NCBI RefSeq assembly: GCF_006716745.1
Contig: NZ_VFPP01000001.1
Span: forward strand, 7,017,386-7,081,385
Length of the DNA stretch: 64,000 bases
Source: Saccharothrix saharensis
GTDB taxonomy: Bacteria > Actinomycetota > Actinomycetes > Mycobacteriales > Pseudonocardiaceae
Direction of reading: 5' to 3'
Under the pieces are notes generated by a model. The model was not told the origin of the DNA. It worked only from the letters and a program-made list of their open reading frames with translations, and made no database searches. Below, piece after piece: positions 15,918 to 24,730 of this stretch. Each line of letters starts with the position of its first letter. The first letter of the stretch is position 1. A program made the position numbers and the translations under genes.

Positions 15918-17276
15918 ATGAACTCACTCAGCCTCCGCAGAGCGGCGGGGCTGCTGCTGGCAGGCAGCCTGAGCCTCACCGCCGTCGCGTGCTCGCAAGC
16001 CGGTGACGGCGGCACGTCCGCCGGCGGCAAGGTCACGATCTCGGTCAACGGCCAGCCGCCGCAGACCCAGCCGTTCGACCGCAAGGTCTTCGACGAGGAC
16101 GTGGCCGAGTTCGAGGCCGCGAACCCCGACATCGACATCGAGCCGCACGAGGGGTTCATGGACCCCAAGACGTTCTCCGCGAAGCTCGCCGGCGGCCAGC
16201 TCGAGGACGTCTTCTACGCCTACTTCACCGACCCGGCCAACCTCATCGCCCGCCGACAGGCCGCGGACATCACCGAGTACGTCAAGGACGTGCCGCACTA
16301 CGACGCCATCCGCCCCGAGCTGCGCGACGTCTTCAGCAAGGACGGCAAGGTCTACGGCGTCCCCACCGCCAACTACTCCATGGGCCTGCTCTACAACCGC
16401 GCCCTGTTCACCCAGGCCGGCCTGAACCCCGACCAGCCGCCGAAGACCTGGGACGAGGTCCGCGAGGCCGCCAAGAAGATCACCGCGCTGGGTGACGGCA
16501 AGGTCGGCTTCGCCGAGTACAGCAAGAACAACCAGGGCGGTTGGCACTTCACCGCGTGGATGTACTCGGTCGGCGGCCGGATCGCCCGCCAGGACGGCGA
16601 CAAGTGGGTCGCCGACTTCAACAACGACAAGGGCCGCGAAGTCCTCCAGCACCTCAAGGACATGCGCTGGACCGACAACACCATGGGCGAGAAGCAGCTC
16701 CTGGTGATCGAGGACGTCCAGCAGATGATGGGCGCGGGCCAGCTCGGCATGTACCTGGCCGCGCCGGACAACGTGCCGACCCTGGTCAACCAGTTCAAGG
16801 GCGACTACGCGAACTACGGCCTCACCGGCATCCCGGACGGCGAGGGCACGCTCATCGGCGGCGAGGGCTACATGCTCAACCCGAAGGCGTCGCCGGAGAA
16901 GATCAAGGCGGGCCTGAAGTGGATCCAGTGGAAGTTCCTCAACCCCGACCGGTTCGAGAAGAACCTCAAGCGGTACAAGGAGCAGGGCCAGCCGATCGGC
17001 CTGCCCGTGCCGCCGGTCGCGGACGTGTGGACCGGTGACATCGCCGCCAAGCAGTCCCAGCTGAAGGCGAGCCTGGCCACGGTGCCGGTGGCGAACTTCC
17101 AGTCCTACGTGGACGCCACGCCGAAGGGGCAGATCGAGCCGCCGAACGCCCAGCAGGTGTACGCGATCCTGGACAACGTCATGCAGGCCGTGCTCACCAA
17201 CCGCGACGCGGACGTCAGCCAGTTGCTGGCCGACGCGGAAGCCAAGGTGAACCCCGTCCTGGCCCAGGTCAAGTGA
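15918..17276 (+). CDS. ABC sugar-binding lipoprotein (alpha-glucoside type)
   Basis: The 452-residue extracellular solute-binding protein of family 1 has a signal sequence and lipobox (LTAVAC, Cys25). The mature part shows family features such as FEAANPDIDIEPHEG, GKVYGVPTANYSMGLLYNRA and IGGEGYMLNPKAS. It captures a sugar outside the membrane for the two permeases encoded next, to which it is coupled (TGATG overlap). GAGGAGGG lies 9 nt before the ATG. LacI upstream and a GH13 glucosidase downstream indicate an alpha-glucoside oligosaccharide ligand. No ATPase gene is in the operon, so a shared MsiK-type ATPase elsewhere is expected. Confidence 0.92.
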   Translation: MNSLSLRRAAGLLLAGSLSLTAVACSQAGDGGTSAGGKVTISVNGQPPQTQPFDRKVFDEDVAEFEAANPDIDIEPHEGFMDPKTFSAKLAGGQLEDVFYAYFTDPANLIARRQAADITEYVKDVPHYDAIRPELRDVFSKDGKVYGVPTANYSMGLLYNRALFTQAGLNPDQPPKTWDEVREAAKKITALGDGKVGFAEYSKNNQGGWHFTAWMYSVGGRIARQDGDKWVADFNNDKGREVLQHLKDMRWTDNTMGEKQLLVIEDVQQMMGAGQLGMYLAAPDNVPTLVNQFKGDYANYGLTGIPDGEGTLIGGEGYMLNPKASPEKIKAGLKWIQWKFLNPDRFEKNLKRYKEQGQPIGLPVPPVADVWTGDIAAKQSQLKASLATVPVANFQSYVDATPKGQIEPPNAQQVYAILDNVMQAVLTNRDADVSQLLADAEAKVNPVLAQVK

Positions 17277-18145
17277 TGCGCCGCCGCGTCGCGGAGAACC
17301 TGGCCGCGTACGGGTTCCTGTCCGCCGCGCTGGTCTGCTTCGCGGTGTTCTCCTGGTACCCCATCGCGCGCGGGGCCGTGCTGGGCTTCCAGCAGGTCGA
17401 CTTCGTCACCGACCCCGCGTGGGTCGGCTGGGAGAACTTCGAACGACTCTTCGCCGACCCCCTGTTCGCCACGGCGTGGCGCAACACCCTGCTGTTCACC
17501 GCGCTGGCGCTGGTGTTCGGCTTCGTGGTGCCGTTCCTGCTCGCGGTCGTGCTCAACGAGCTGCGGCACTTCAAGGCGTACTTCCGGCTCATCGTGTACC
17601 TGCCCGTGATGCTGCCGCCGGTGGTGGCCGCGTTGATCTGGAAGTGGATGTACGACCCCGGTCCGGGCCTGCTCAACACCGCGTTGCGCGGGCTCGGGCT
17701 GGAGGGCGCGGCGTGGCTGGACAGCGCCGACACGTCGATGCTGTCGCTGGTGATCGTGGCGACCTGGGCGAACCTGGGCACGGCCACGCTGATCTACCTG
17801 GCCGCGTTGCAGAGCATCCCGGGCGACCTGTACGAAGCGGCCGAGCTGGACGGCGCGGGCGTGCTGCGCAGGCTGTGGCACGTCACCGTGCCGCAGACCC
17901 GGTTCGTGCTGCTGGTCCTCCTGCTGCTGCAGGTCGTGGCGACGATGCAGGTGTTCACCGAGCCGTACGTGATGACCGGCGGCGGTCCGGAGGACTCCAC
18001 GGTCACCGTGCTGCTCCTGCTGTACCGGTACGCCTTCTACTACAACGACTTCGGCACGGCGAGTGCCCTGAGCCTGTTGCTGCTGCTGGTGCTCGGCGCG
18101 TTCACCGCGCTGTACCTGCGGGTGACGCGGAAGGCGGACGCGTGA
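17276..18145 (+). CDS. ABC sugar transporter permease (MalF type)
   Basis: The 289-residue integral membrane protein of the MalF/UgpA type has six predicted helices and the permease EAA loop (YEAAELDGAGVLRRLWHVTV) that docks the ATPase. The N-terminal helix is in FLSAALVCFAVFSWYPIARG. ATG 17276 shares a base with the preceding TGA; GTG 17273 is an alternative. Its stop overlaps the start of the second permease. It forms the membrane channel with that permease for the sugar delivered by the upstream binding protein. Confidence 0.93.
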   Translation: MRRRVAENLAAYGFLSAALVCFAVFSWYPIARGAVLGFQQVDFVTDPAWVGWENFERLFADPLFATAWRNTLLFTALALVFGFVVPFLLAVVLNELRHFKAYFRLIVYLPVMLPPVVAALIWKWMYDPGPGLLNTALRGLGLEGAAWLDSADTSMLSLVIVATWANLGTATLIYLAALQSIPGDLYEAAELDGAGVLRRLWHVTVPQTRFVLLVLLLLQVVATMQVFTEPYVMTGGGPEDSTVTVLLLLYRYAFYYNDFGTASALSLLLLLVLGAFTALYLRVTRKADA

Positions 18146-18981
18146 GGACGTTGATCGCGCCGGGACGTCACCGGGCCGGCTACCACGTCGCACTGGCGGT
18201 CACGACGGTCGTGCTGACCGCGATCTTCGTGGTGCCGCTGGTGTGGGTCGTGCTGTCGGCCATGAAACCGGCCGTGGAGCTGGCCCGCGTGCCGCCGACG
18301 GTGCTGCCGGAGACGTGGACGCCCGGCACGTACGCCGAGGCGTGGGACCTGATGGACCTCGGCCGCTACTTCCTCAACACGATCGTCGTGGCGGTGGGGG
18401 TGTGGGCGGTGCAGCTCGCGGTGGACGTGCCCGCGGCGTACGCGCTGTCACGGCTCAAACCGGTGCTGGGCAAGGGGATCCTCGGCATGATGCTGCTGAC
18501 CCTGATGATGCCCGCCGCGGTGCTGCTGGTCCCGACCTACCTCACGATCTCCGACCTCGGGTTGCTCAACAACCCCCTGGCGCTGTGGCTGCTGGGCGCC
18601 GCCAACGCGTTCACGGTGTTCCTGCTCAAGCGGTTCTTCGACCAGTTGCCGGCGGAGGTGCTGGAAGCCGCGCGGATCGACGGCGCGGGCCAGTTCACCC
18701 TGCTGTGGCGGATCGTGCTGCCGCTGTCCAGGCCGATCCTCGCGGTCGTGTCCATCTTCGCGGTCGTGGCCGCGTGGAAGGACTTCATCTGGCCGCTGCT
18801 CGTGTTCTCCGACCCGGCGCGGCAGACGCTCAGCGTCGCGTTGCAGCGCTTCGCCCCCGACACACCGGTCAACCTGCTGCTGGCCGGTCTCGTGCTGTCC
18901 AGCGTGCCGATGATCGGACTGTTCCTGGTGTTCCAGCGGCACGTCCTGGCGGGACTCACCGCCGGCAGCGTGAAGGGCTGA
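18142..18981 (+). CDS. ABC sugar transporter permease (MalG type)
   Basis: This 279-residue partner permease is of the MalG/UgpE type. It has several transmembrane segments (VVLTAIFVVPLVWVVLSAMK near the N-terminus) and the EAA motif LEAARIDGAGQFTLLWRIVL. GTG 18142 overlaps the MalF-type stop (GTGA), so the two permeases are made in step. The C-terminus (HVLAGLTAGSVKG) is the usual MalG-like ending. Completes the importer apart from the ATPase. Confidence 0.93.
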   Translation: MRTLIAPGRHRAGYHVALAVTTVVLTAIFVVPLVWVVLSAMKPAVELARVPPTVLPETWTPGTYAEAWDLMDLGRYFLNTIVVAVGVWAVQLAVDVPAAYALSRLKPVLGKGILGMMLLTLMMPAAVLLVPTYLTISDLGLLNNPLALWLLGAANAFTVFLLKRFFDQLPAEVLEAARIDGAGQFTLLWRIVLPLSRPILAVVSIFAVVAAWKDFIWPLLVFSDPARQTLSVALQRFAPDTPVNLLLAGLVLSSVPMIGLFLVFQRHVLAGLTAGSVKG

Positions 18982-19005
18982 CGCCACTACCGAGGGAGGA
19001 TCCAC

Positions 19006-20526
19006 ATGAACTGGTGGCGCGGTGCGGCCATCTACCAGGTGTACCCGCGCAGCTTCGCCGACGGCAACGGCGACGGGATCGGTGATCTGGCGGGTCTGCG
19101 CCAGAAGCTCCCGTACCTCGCCGAGTTGGGTGTGGACGCGATCTGGCTCAGTCCCTGGTACCCGTCGCCGCTGGCGGACGGCGGCTACGACGTCGCCGAC
19201 TACCGCGACATCGAGCCGGTGTTCGGCACGCTCGTGGAGGCGGAGAAGCTGATCGGCGAGGCGCACGCGGTCGGCCTGCGGGTGATCATCGACATCGTGC
19301 CCAACCACTGCTCCGACCGGCACCCCTGGTTCCAGGAGGCGTTGGCGGGCAGGGGGCGGGACCGGTTCTGGTTCCACGAGGGCGACGGGCCGCCGAACGA
19401 CTGGCGGTCGCGGTTCGGCGGGCCGGCGTGGAGCCAGGCGCCGGACGGCTCGTGGTACCTGCACCTGTACAGCCCGGAGCAGCCTGACCTGAATTGGACC
19501 AACGCGGAGGTGCGGGCCGAGTTCGAGTCGATCCTGCGGTTCTGGCTGGACCGGGGCGTGGACGGGTTCCGCATCGACGTCGCCGACGGCCTGGTCAAGG
19601 ACTTCTCCAAGCCGGACGCCGAGCTGCCGTACTCCGACCAGGACGGCGTGCACGACATCTACCGGTCGTGGCGGAAGGTGTTGGACGAGTACCCGGACGA
19701 GCGGGTGTTCGTCGGCGAGATGTGGCTGCCCGACCCGGAGCGGTTCGCCCGCTACCTGCGGGCCGACGAGCTGCACTCGGCGTTCAACTTCGACTTCCTG
19801 TGCTGCCCGTGGGAGCCCGGTGAGCTGCGGCGGGTCATCGACGCCACGCTGGCCGCGCACGCGCCGGTCGGCGCGCCGCCCACGTGGGTGCTGTCCAACC
19901 ACGACGTGACGCGGCACGTGTCGCGGATGGGCCGGGAGGACACGTCGTTCGACTTCGGACGGCGGCAGCACCTCACGCCGACGGACCTGGAGCTGGGCGT
20001 GAAGCGGGCGCGTGCGGCGATCATGCTGACCACGGCGCTGCCCGGGTGCGTGTACGTCTACCAGGGGGAGGAGTTGGGGCTGGAGGAGGTCGACGACCTG
20101 CCCGACGAGCTGCGCGAGGACCCGGTGTGGGTGCGCTCGGGCCACACCGACCGTGGTCGGGACGGGTGCCGGGTGCCGATCCCGTGGGGCGAGGACGGGC
20201 CGTCGTGGCTGCCGCGGCCGGCGCACTGGCGGTCGTTGTCGGTGGCCGCGCAGACCGGTGACCCCGACTCGATGCTCGCGCACTACCGCGCCGTGCTGGC
20301 GCTGCGGCGGTCGGAGCCGTCGCTGGGCGACGGCACGATGGCGTGGCTGGACCTCGGGCCGGACGTGGTCGCGTTCACCCGCGGCGAGGACTTCGCGTGC
20401 GTGCTCAACCTGTCCGCGGAGCCGGTCAAGCTGCCCGCGCACGACGCCGTGGTGCTGGCCAGCGGGCCCCTGGTGGACGGCGCCCTGCCGCCGGACACCG
20501 CGGTCTGGATCAGGCCCGCTCGTTGA
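19006..20526 (+). CDS. GH13 alpha-glucosidase / oligo-1,6-glucosidase
   Basis: This 506-residue cytosolic GH13 enzyme has all conserved regions: DIVPNH (region I), GFRIDVADG with nucleophile Asp191 (II), VGEMW with acid/base Glu238 (III) and LSNHD with Asp300 (IV). GDLAGLRQKLPYLAELGVDA and YDVADYRDIEPVFG are typical of exo-acting alpha-glucosidases. It would hydrolyse the imported alpha-glucoside to glucose and is the last gene of the LacI-controlled operon. GGGAGG lies shortly upstream of the ATG. Its 3' end overlaps the convergent marR gene by 17 bp. Confidence 0.94.
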   Translation: MNWWRGAAIYQVYPRSFADGNGDGIGDLAGLRQKLPYLAELGVDAIWLSPWYPSPLADGGYDVADYRDIEPVFGTLVEAEKLIGEAHAVGLRVIIDIVPNHCSDRHPWFQEALAGRGRDRFWFHEGDGPPNDWRSRFGGPAWSQAPDGSWYLHLYSPEQPDLNWTNAEVRAEFESILRFWLDRGVDGFRIDVADGLVKDFSKPDAELPYSDQDGVHDIYRSWRKVLDEYPDERVFVGEMWLPDPERFARYLRADELHSAFNFDFLCCPWEPGELRRVIDATLAAHAPVGAPPTWVLSNHDVTRHVSRMGREDTSFDFGRRQHLTPTDLELGVKRARAAIMLTTALPGCVYVYQGEELGLEEVDDLPDELREDPVWVRSGHTDRGRDGCRVPIPWGEDGPSWLPRPAHWRSLSVAAQTGDPDSMLAHYRAVLALRRSEPSLGDGTMAWLDLGPDVVAFTRGEDFACVLNLSAEPVKLPAHDAVVLASGPLVDGALPPDTAVWIRPAR

Positions 20527-21013
20527 CCATCGCGGGCCGGTGGGTCCGCGCCGCCAGGTTGCACTCCAGCAGGCCGAGCACCCCCAGGGTCTCGGCCTGC
20601 TGGTCTTCGTCCAGGTCGCCGACGGTGGCCTCTTCCAGCTCGCGCCACATGCGCTCGACCTCGTGCCGCAGCGCCTGGCTCGCGGCGGTCGGCTCGACGA
20701 GCACGGCGCGGCCGTCGGTGGGGTCGGGGGAGCGGCGCACGAAGCCGGCGCGTTCCAGCCGCTGCACCGTCCTGGTCATGGCCGGCGAGTCCGCCCCGAG
20801 CACGGTGCACAGGTCGGTCAACCGCTGCGGGCCGCAGTCCCAGAGGTACATCATCACCATTTCCTGGCCTGGGTGCAGACCTGCCTGCCTGAGCAACTGA
20901 CTCGCCAGGAGGCGGTGCAGCCGGGCGACGCGGAAGATCGCGTGGCTGATCCGGCCACCTTCTGCGACCTGGGGAACCGGCACTGACGTGGGATTTTGTC
21001 CTGTCCTGGCCAT
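20510..21013 (-). CDS. MarR family regulator
   Basis: The 167-residue winged-helix regulator reads QPRL-type recognition (GPQRLTDLCTVLGADSPAMT and RTVQRLERAGFVRRSPDPTD, with the wing residues DGRAVLVEPT). MarR dimers bind palindromes and respond to phenolic or oxidising compounds. It is divergent from an Old Yellow Enzyme gene, and the 110-bp gap contains a perfect inverted repeat, so it probably represses that enzyme and itself. TAAACT (21020-21025) sits 6 nt before the ATG, fitting a leaderless mRNA. Confidence 0.9.
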   Translation of the reverse strand: MARTGQNPTSVPVPQVAEGGRISHAIFRVARLHRLLASQLLRQAGLHPGQEMVMMYLWDCGPQRLTDLCTVLGADSPAMTRTVQRLERAGFVRRSPDPTDGRAVLVEPTAASQALRHEVERMWRELEEATVGDLDEDQQAETLGVLGLLECNLAARTHRPAMVNERA

Positions 21014-21069
21014 GATTCGAGTTTAGCTGGCGGTGAGAGTGATGGCTGTCACGTTCGCGCACGGGAATC

Positions 21070-21083
21070 ATCCGAGTTCGGAT
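21070..21083. promoter_or_regulatory. Candidate MarR operator
   Basis: ATCCGAGTTCGGAT consists of perfect 6-bp arms (ATCCGA/TCGGAT) around GT. It lies in the gap between divergent marR and Old Yellow Enzyme genes, 40 bp before the latter's ATG. Confidence 0.5.
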
Positions 21084-21123
21084 TACTGTTCGGGCAGATA
21101 AAGAGCGCAACCTGGAGGAAGCC

Positions 21124-22197
21124 ATGAGCACCGCGTTCGAGCCCCTGGACCTGGCGGGCACCGAGCTGCCCAACCGGATCGTGATGTCGCCGATGACCCG
21201 CAGCCGGGCGTACGACACCGTGCCGACGCCGGTCATGGCCGAGTACTACGCCCAGCGGGCCAGTGCGGGGTTGATCATCACGGAGGGGATCCAGCCGTCC
21301 GTGATCGGGCAGGGCTACCCGTTCACGCCCGGTCTGCACAGCGACGAGCAGGTGGAGGGCTGGCGCGGCGTCACGGACGCGGTGCACGCGGCGGGCGGGC
21401 GGATCTTCGCGCAGCTCATGCACGGCGGCCGGATCGGGCACCCGAGCCTGCTGCCCGGCGACCTGCACCCCGTGGGCGCGTCGGCGGTGCGTCCCGCGGG
21501 GCAGTTGTTCGCCGGCGAGGGGATGGTGGACTTCGAGACGCCGCGTGAGCTGACCGGGGCGGAGGTGGAGGCCACCATCGCCGACTTCGCCACCGCGGCC
21601 CGCAACGCGGTCGAGGCCGGGTTCGACGGGATCGAGCTGCACGGCGCCAACGGCTACCTGCTGCACCAGTTCCTGGCCGACAACACCAACCTGCGCACCG
21701 ACGAGTGGGGTGGCTCGGTCGAGAACCGCATCCGGTTCGTGGTCGAGGTGGTGCGGGCGACGTCCGAGGCGATCGGCGGGCGGCGGGTCGGCCTGCGGAT
21801 CTCCCCGTTCGCCTCGTACAACGACATCGTCGAGGGGTCGGCCGACGAGGTGTACCCGGCCCTGGTCGACGCGATCAACCCGTTCGGCCTGGCCTACCTG
21901 CACATCGGCGAGTCCGGCGAGCGGGCGTTGACGCTGGAGCTGCGCAAGCGCTTCACCGGGACGGTGATCCTCAACCCGTTCACGCCCGACGGCGTCACCG
22001 GTCCGGACCACCTGCCGCTGCTGGACGACGGCACCGCGGACGCGTTGAGCTTCGGCGCGTTGTTCCTGGCCAACCCGGACCTGCCCGCCCGGCTGCGCAC
22101 CGGCGGCCCGTTCAACACGCCGGACCCGTCCACGTACTTCGGCGGCACCGAGAAGGGCTACGTCGACTACCCGGCGTTGACCAGCGTGAACGCGTGA
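21124..22197 (+). CDS. Old Yellow Enzyme family alkene reductase
   Basis: The 357-residue FMN-dependent NADH:flavin oxidoreductase shows NRIVMSPMTRSRA, the substrate-side motif QLMHGGRIGHP, and FDGIELHGANGYLLHQFLAD with EWGGSVENRIRF. It reduces activated C=C bonds of enals, enones or nitro-compounds. The length is normal for the NemA/XenA group. GGAGGA lies 5 nt upstream of the ATG. The divergent MarR and operator suggest induction by electrophiles. The gene is monocistronic: it is followed by the dispersed repeat and a strong terminator. Confidence 0.93.
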   Translation: MSTAFEPLDLAGTELPNRIVMSPMTRSRAYDTVPTPVMAEYYAQRASAGLIITEGIQPSVIGQGYPFTPGLHSDEQVEGWRGVTDAVHAAGGRIFAQLMHGGRIGHPSLLPGDLHPVGASAVRPAGQLFAGEGMVDFETPRELTGAEVEATIADFATAARNAVEAGFDGIELHGANGYLLHQFLADNTNLRTDEWGGSVENRIRFVVEVVRATSEAIGGRRVGLRISPFASYNDIVEGSADEVYPALVDAINPFGLAYLHIGESGERALTLELRKRFTGTVILNPFTPDGVTGPDHLPLLDDGTADALSFGALFLANPDLPARLRTGGPFNTPDPSTYFGGTEKGYVDYPALTSVNA

Positions 22198-22205
22198 CGT
22201 TCCGT

Positions 22206-22267
22206 CCTGAGCGTTGAATTCGGGGGTCCTGGGCGTTCGACTCTCGAGACCTGAGTGTTCGACTCTC
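22206..22267. repeat. Dispersed composite repeat, copy B (3 units)
   Basis: There are three same-sense units: CCTGAGCGTTGAATTC (22206-22221), CCTGGGCGTTCGACTCTC (22228-22245) and CCTGAGTGTTCGACTCTC (22250-22267). The order (TTGAATTC type first, then two TTCGACTCTC types) matches copy D. It starts 8 nt after the Old Yellow Enzyme stop and precedes the terminator hairpin. Confidence 0.85.
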
Positions 22268-22281
22268 GCGTTGGTGGGAAG

Positions 22282-22309
22282 GCCCCCGGGTTCTGTGGAA
22301 CCCGGGGGC
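22282..22309 (+). terminator. Strong intrinsic-type terminator
   Basis: GCCCCCGGGTTC and GAACCCGGGGGC form a perfect 12-bp stem with loop TGTG, and one or two more pairs are possible outside. It lies after the Old Yellow Enzyme gene and the repeat block. The following 200 bp up to 22519 hold no further recognisable element apart from the likely promoter of the next gene. Confidence 0.85.
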
Positions 22310-22519
22310 TTCGGCGTGGGCGGGCGGAGTGGGATCGGGCAGGAAGTGACGCCGGTTCGGGCACGGATCCACCGCGACGTGTGCGTTCGGTCAGGTCAAG
22401 CGGGCGGAACTCGGGCCAGGTTCACCCACTTGTGGCGCTGGCCACACCAAATCGGTGGTGTTAGACCTTTAGGCGCGGCCCGAACGGGCAGCGACGGTCC
22501 GACCGGGCAGGGAGGCGAC

Positions 22520-23281
22520 GTGCGGGCGGACGAGCGGAAGCGGCGCATCCTGGCCCGGGCCCGGGCGGACGGCCGGGTCGACGTGGCCGAGATCGCGGCC
22601 GAGCTGGAGGTCGCGCAGGAGACCGTGCGGCGCGACCTGCGCCTGCTCGACGAGCACGGCCTGGTCCGCCGCACGCACGGCGGCGCGTTCCCGGTGGAGA
22701 GCGCGGGCTACGAGACCGGGCTCAAGTTCCGGTCCGCGTCGATGGTGCCGGAGAAGCGGCGGATCGCCCGAGCCGCCGCCGACCGCCTCGGTGACGCGGA
22801 GACCGTGTTCGTCGACGAGGGTTACACGCCCCAGCTCGTCGCCGAGGCGCTGCCCACCGGCAGGCCGTTGACGGTGATCACCGCGTCCCTGCCGACCGCC
22901 GCCGTGCTGTCGGAGGTGCCGTCCGCGACCGTGCTGCTGCTCGGCGGTCGGGTGCGCGGCCGGACGCTCGCGACGGTGGACCACTGGGCCACCCGCATGC
23001 TCTCGGAGATGGTGATCGACCTGGCCTACATCGGGGCGAACGGCATCTCCCGCGAGCACGGCCTGACCACGCCCGACCCGGCGGTGGGCGCGGTCAAGGC
23101 GCAGGCACTGGCCTCGGCCCGCCGCCGCGTGTTCGTCGGCGTGCACACGAAGTTCGGCGTGTCGAGCTTCCACCGGTTCGGCGGCATCGCCGACTTGGAG
23201 GCGATCGTCACCGACTCCGTGCTGCCCGCGGGCGAGGCGCACCGCTACGCCCTGCTCGGACCGAAGGTCGTCCGGGCCTGA
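22520..23281 (+). CDS. DeoR/GlpR family regulator
   Basis: The 253-residue protein has an N-terminal DeoR HTH (RKRRILARARADGRVDVAEI, EVAQETVRRDLRLLDEHGLV, then RRTHGGA) and a sugar-phosphate-binding DeoRC domain (EKRRIARAAADRLGDAETVF, IGANGISREHGLTTPDPAVG). GTG 22520 follows GGGAGG (22510-22515). It precedes the ABC polyol/sugar uptake and dehydrogenase operon, which it most likely represses until a phosphorylated sugar intermediate accumulates. A small hairpin separates it from the binding-protein gene. Confidence 0.93.
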   Translation: MRADERKRRILARARADGRVDVAEIAAELEVAQETVRRDLRLLDEHGLVRRTHGGAFPVESAGYETGLKFRSASMVPEKRRIARAAADRLGDAETVFVDEGYTPQLVAEALPTGRPLTVITASLPTAAVLSEVPSATVLLLGGRVRGRTLATVDHWATRMLSEMVIDLAYIGANGISREHGLTTPDPAVGAVKAQALASARRRVFVGVHTKFGVSSFHRFGGIADLEAIVTDSVLPAGEAHRYALLGPKVVRA

Positions 23282-23297
23282 CCCCGATCCACGCGTG

Positions 23298-23319
23298 GGC
23301 CCCCGGAGCACCGGGGGCC
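23298..23319 (+). terminator. Hairpin between deoR-like gene and transport operon
   Basis: GGCCCCCGG (23298-23306) and CCGGGGGCC (23311-23319) form a perfect 9-bp stem with loop AGCA, in a 70-bp gap. It could terminate or attenuate read-through from the regulator into the highly expressed binding-protein gene. Confidence 0.6.
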
Positions 23320-23351
23320 TGGTCCCGCTCGCCCCGAGGAAGGCAAAGACG

Positions 23352-24695
23352 ATGAAGTCATTGCGGTATGGCGGTCTGCTGGCCGCGGTGCTCCTGGCCA
23401 CGACGGCGTGCGCCGGCGCGGGCGGCGGGGGCGGCGACGCCGGGAACTCGATCAACGTCCTGATGGTGAACAACCCGCAGATGCAGGACTTGCAGAAGCT
23501 CACCGCGGACAACTTCACCAAGGACACCGGCATCACGGTCAACTTCACCGTGCTGCCCGAGAACGACGTCCGCGACAAGATCAGCCAGGACTTCTCCAGC
23601 CAGGCGGGCCAGTACGACGTGGCCACGATCAGCAACTACGAGACGCCGATCTACGCCAAGAACGGCTGGCTCACCCCGCTGGACGACTACGTCGCCAAGG
23701 ACACCGGCTTCGACCAGGACGACGTCCTCGAACCGATCCGCCAGTCCCTCACCGCCGCCGACGGCAAGGTCTACGCGCAGCCGTTCTACGGCGAGTCGTC
23801 GTTCCTCATGTACCGCAAGGACGTGCTGGACGCCAAGGGCCTGACCATGCCGGAGAACCCGACGTGGCAGCAGGTCGCCGAGATCGCCGCCCGGGTCGAC
23901 GGCGCCCAGCCCGGCATGAAGGGCATCTGCCTGCGCGGCCAGCCCGGTTGGGGTCAGCTGATGGCGCCGCTGACCACGGTGGTCAACACGTTCGGCGGCA
24001 CGTGGTTCACCAAGGACTGGCGGGCGCAGCTCGACTCGCCGGAGTTCAAGGAGGCCACGACGTTCTACGTGGACCTCGTCCGGGCGCACGGCGAGGCGGG
24101 CGCGCCGCAGGCCGGGTTCGCCGAGTGCCTGAACAACATGACCCAGGGCAAGGTCGCCATGTGGTACGACGCCACGGTCGCGGCCGGCCTGCTGGAGGCC
24201 GAGGACTCGCCGGTGAAGGGCAAGCTCGGCTTCGCCCAGGCGCCGGTCGTCAAGACCGACAGCTCGGCGTGGCTGTACACGTGGGCGTTCGGCATCCAGA
24301 AGGCAAGCAAGAGGGCCGACAACGCGTGGAAGTTCGTGTCCTGGGCGTCCGGCAAGGGCTACGAGGAGCTGGTCGGCAAGACGCTGGGCTGGTCGAAGCT
24401 GCCCGACGGCAAGCGGAAGTCGACCTACCAGCGGCCCGAGTACCTGGCCGCGGGCGGCTCGTTCGCCGAGCAGGCGGAGGCGGCCATCGCGGGCGCCAAG
24501 CCCACCGACCCCGGCGTGCAGGAGCGGCCCGCGAGCGGCATCCAGTTCGTCGGCATCCCGGAGTTCACCGACCTGGGCACGCAGGTGTCGCAGAAGATCA
24601 GCGCCGCCATCGCGGGCTCCACCACGGTGGACGCCGCGCTGGAGGAGAGCCAGGCGCTGGCCGAGACCGTCGCCGCCAAGTACCGGGGGAAGTGA
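23352..24695 (+). CDS. ABC sugar/polyol-binding lipoprotein
   Basis: The 447-residue family 1 solute-binding protein has a lipobox (ATTAC, Cys20) and a Gly-rich linker. The mature domain has SSQAGQYDVATISNYETPIY, KVYAQPFYGESSFLMYRKDV and KVAMWYDATVAAGLLE, resembling sorbitol/mannitol-type (SmoE) receptors. The dehydrogenase at the end of the operon supports a polyol ligand. GAGGAAGG is 8 nt before the ATG. The stop overlaps a 12-codon coupling frame that leads into the first permease. Confidence 0.9.
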   Translation: MKSLRYGGLLAAVLLATTACAGAGGGGGDAGNSINVLMVNNPQMQDLQKLTADNFTKDTGITVNFTVLPENDVRDKISQDFSSQAGQYDVATISNYETPIYAKNGWLTPLDDYVAKDTGFDQDDVLEPIRQSLTAADGKVYAQPFYGESSFLMYRKDVLDAKGLTMPENPTWQQVAEIAARVDGAQPGMKGICLRGQPGWGQLMAPLTTVVNTFGGTWFTKDWRAQLDSPEFKEATTFYVDLVRAHGEAGAPQAGFAECLNNMTQGKVAMWYDATVAAGLLEAEDSPVKGKLGFAQAPVVKTDSSAWLYTWAFGIQKASKRADNAWKFVSWASGKGYEELVGKTLGWSKLPDGKRKSTYQRPEYLAAGGSFAEQAEAAIAGAKPTDPGVQERPASGIQFVGIPEFTDLGTQVSQKISAAIAGSTTVDAALEESQALAETVAAKYRGK

Positions 24696-24730
24696 TGACG
24701 AACCCCACCCCCATCGGGAGGACCCGGTGA
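24695..24730 (+). CDS. 11-residue coupling mini-ORF
   Basis: ATG at 24695 overlaps the stop of the binding-protein gene (TGATG), reads MTNPTPIGRTR and stops with TGA at 24728-24730. That stop overlaps the GTG start of the permease (GTGA). The permease Shine-Dalgarno (GGGAGGA) lies inside it. It would keep ribosomes moving across the 31-nt gap. No product function is proposed; it may equally be a chance arrangement. Confidence 0.4.
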   Translation: MTNPTPIGRTR

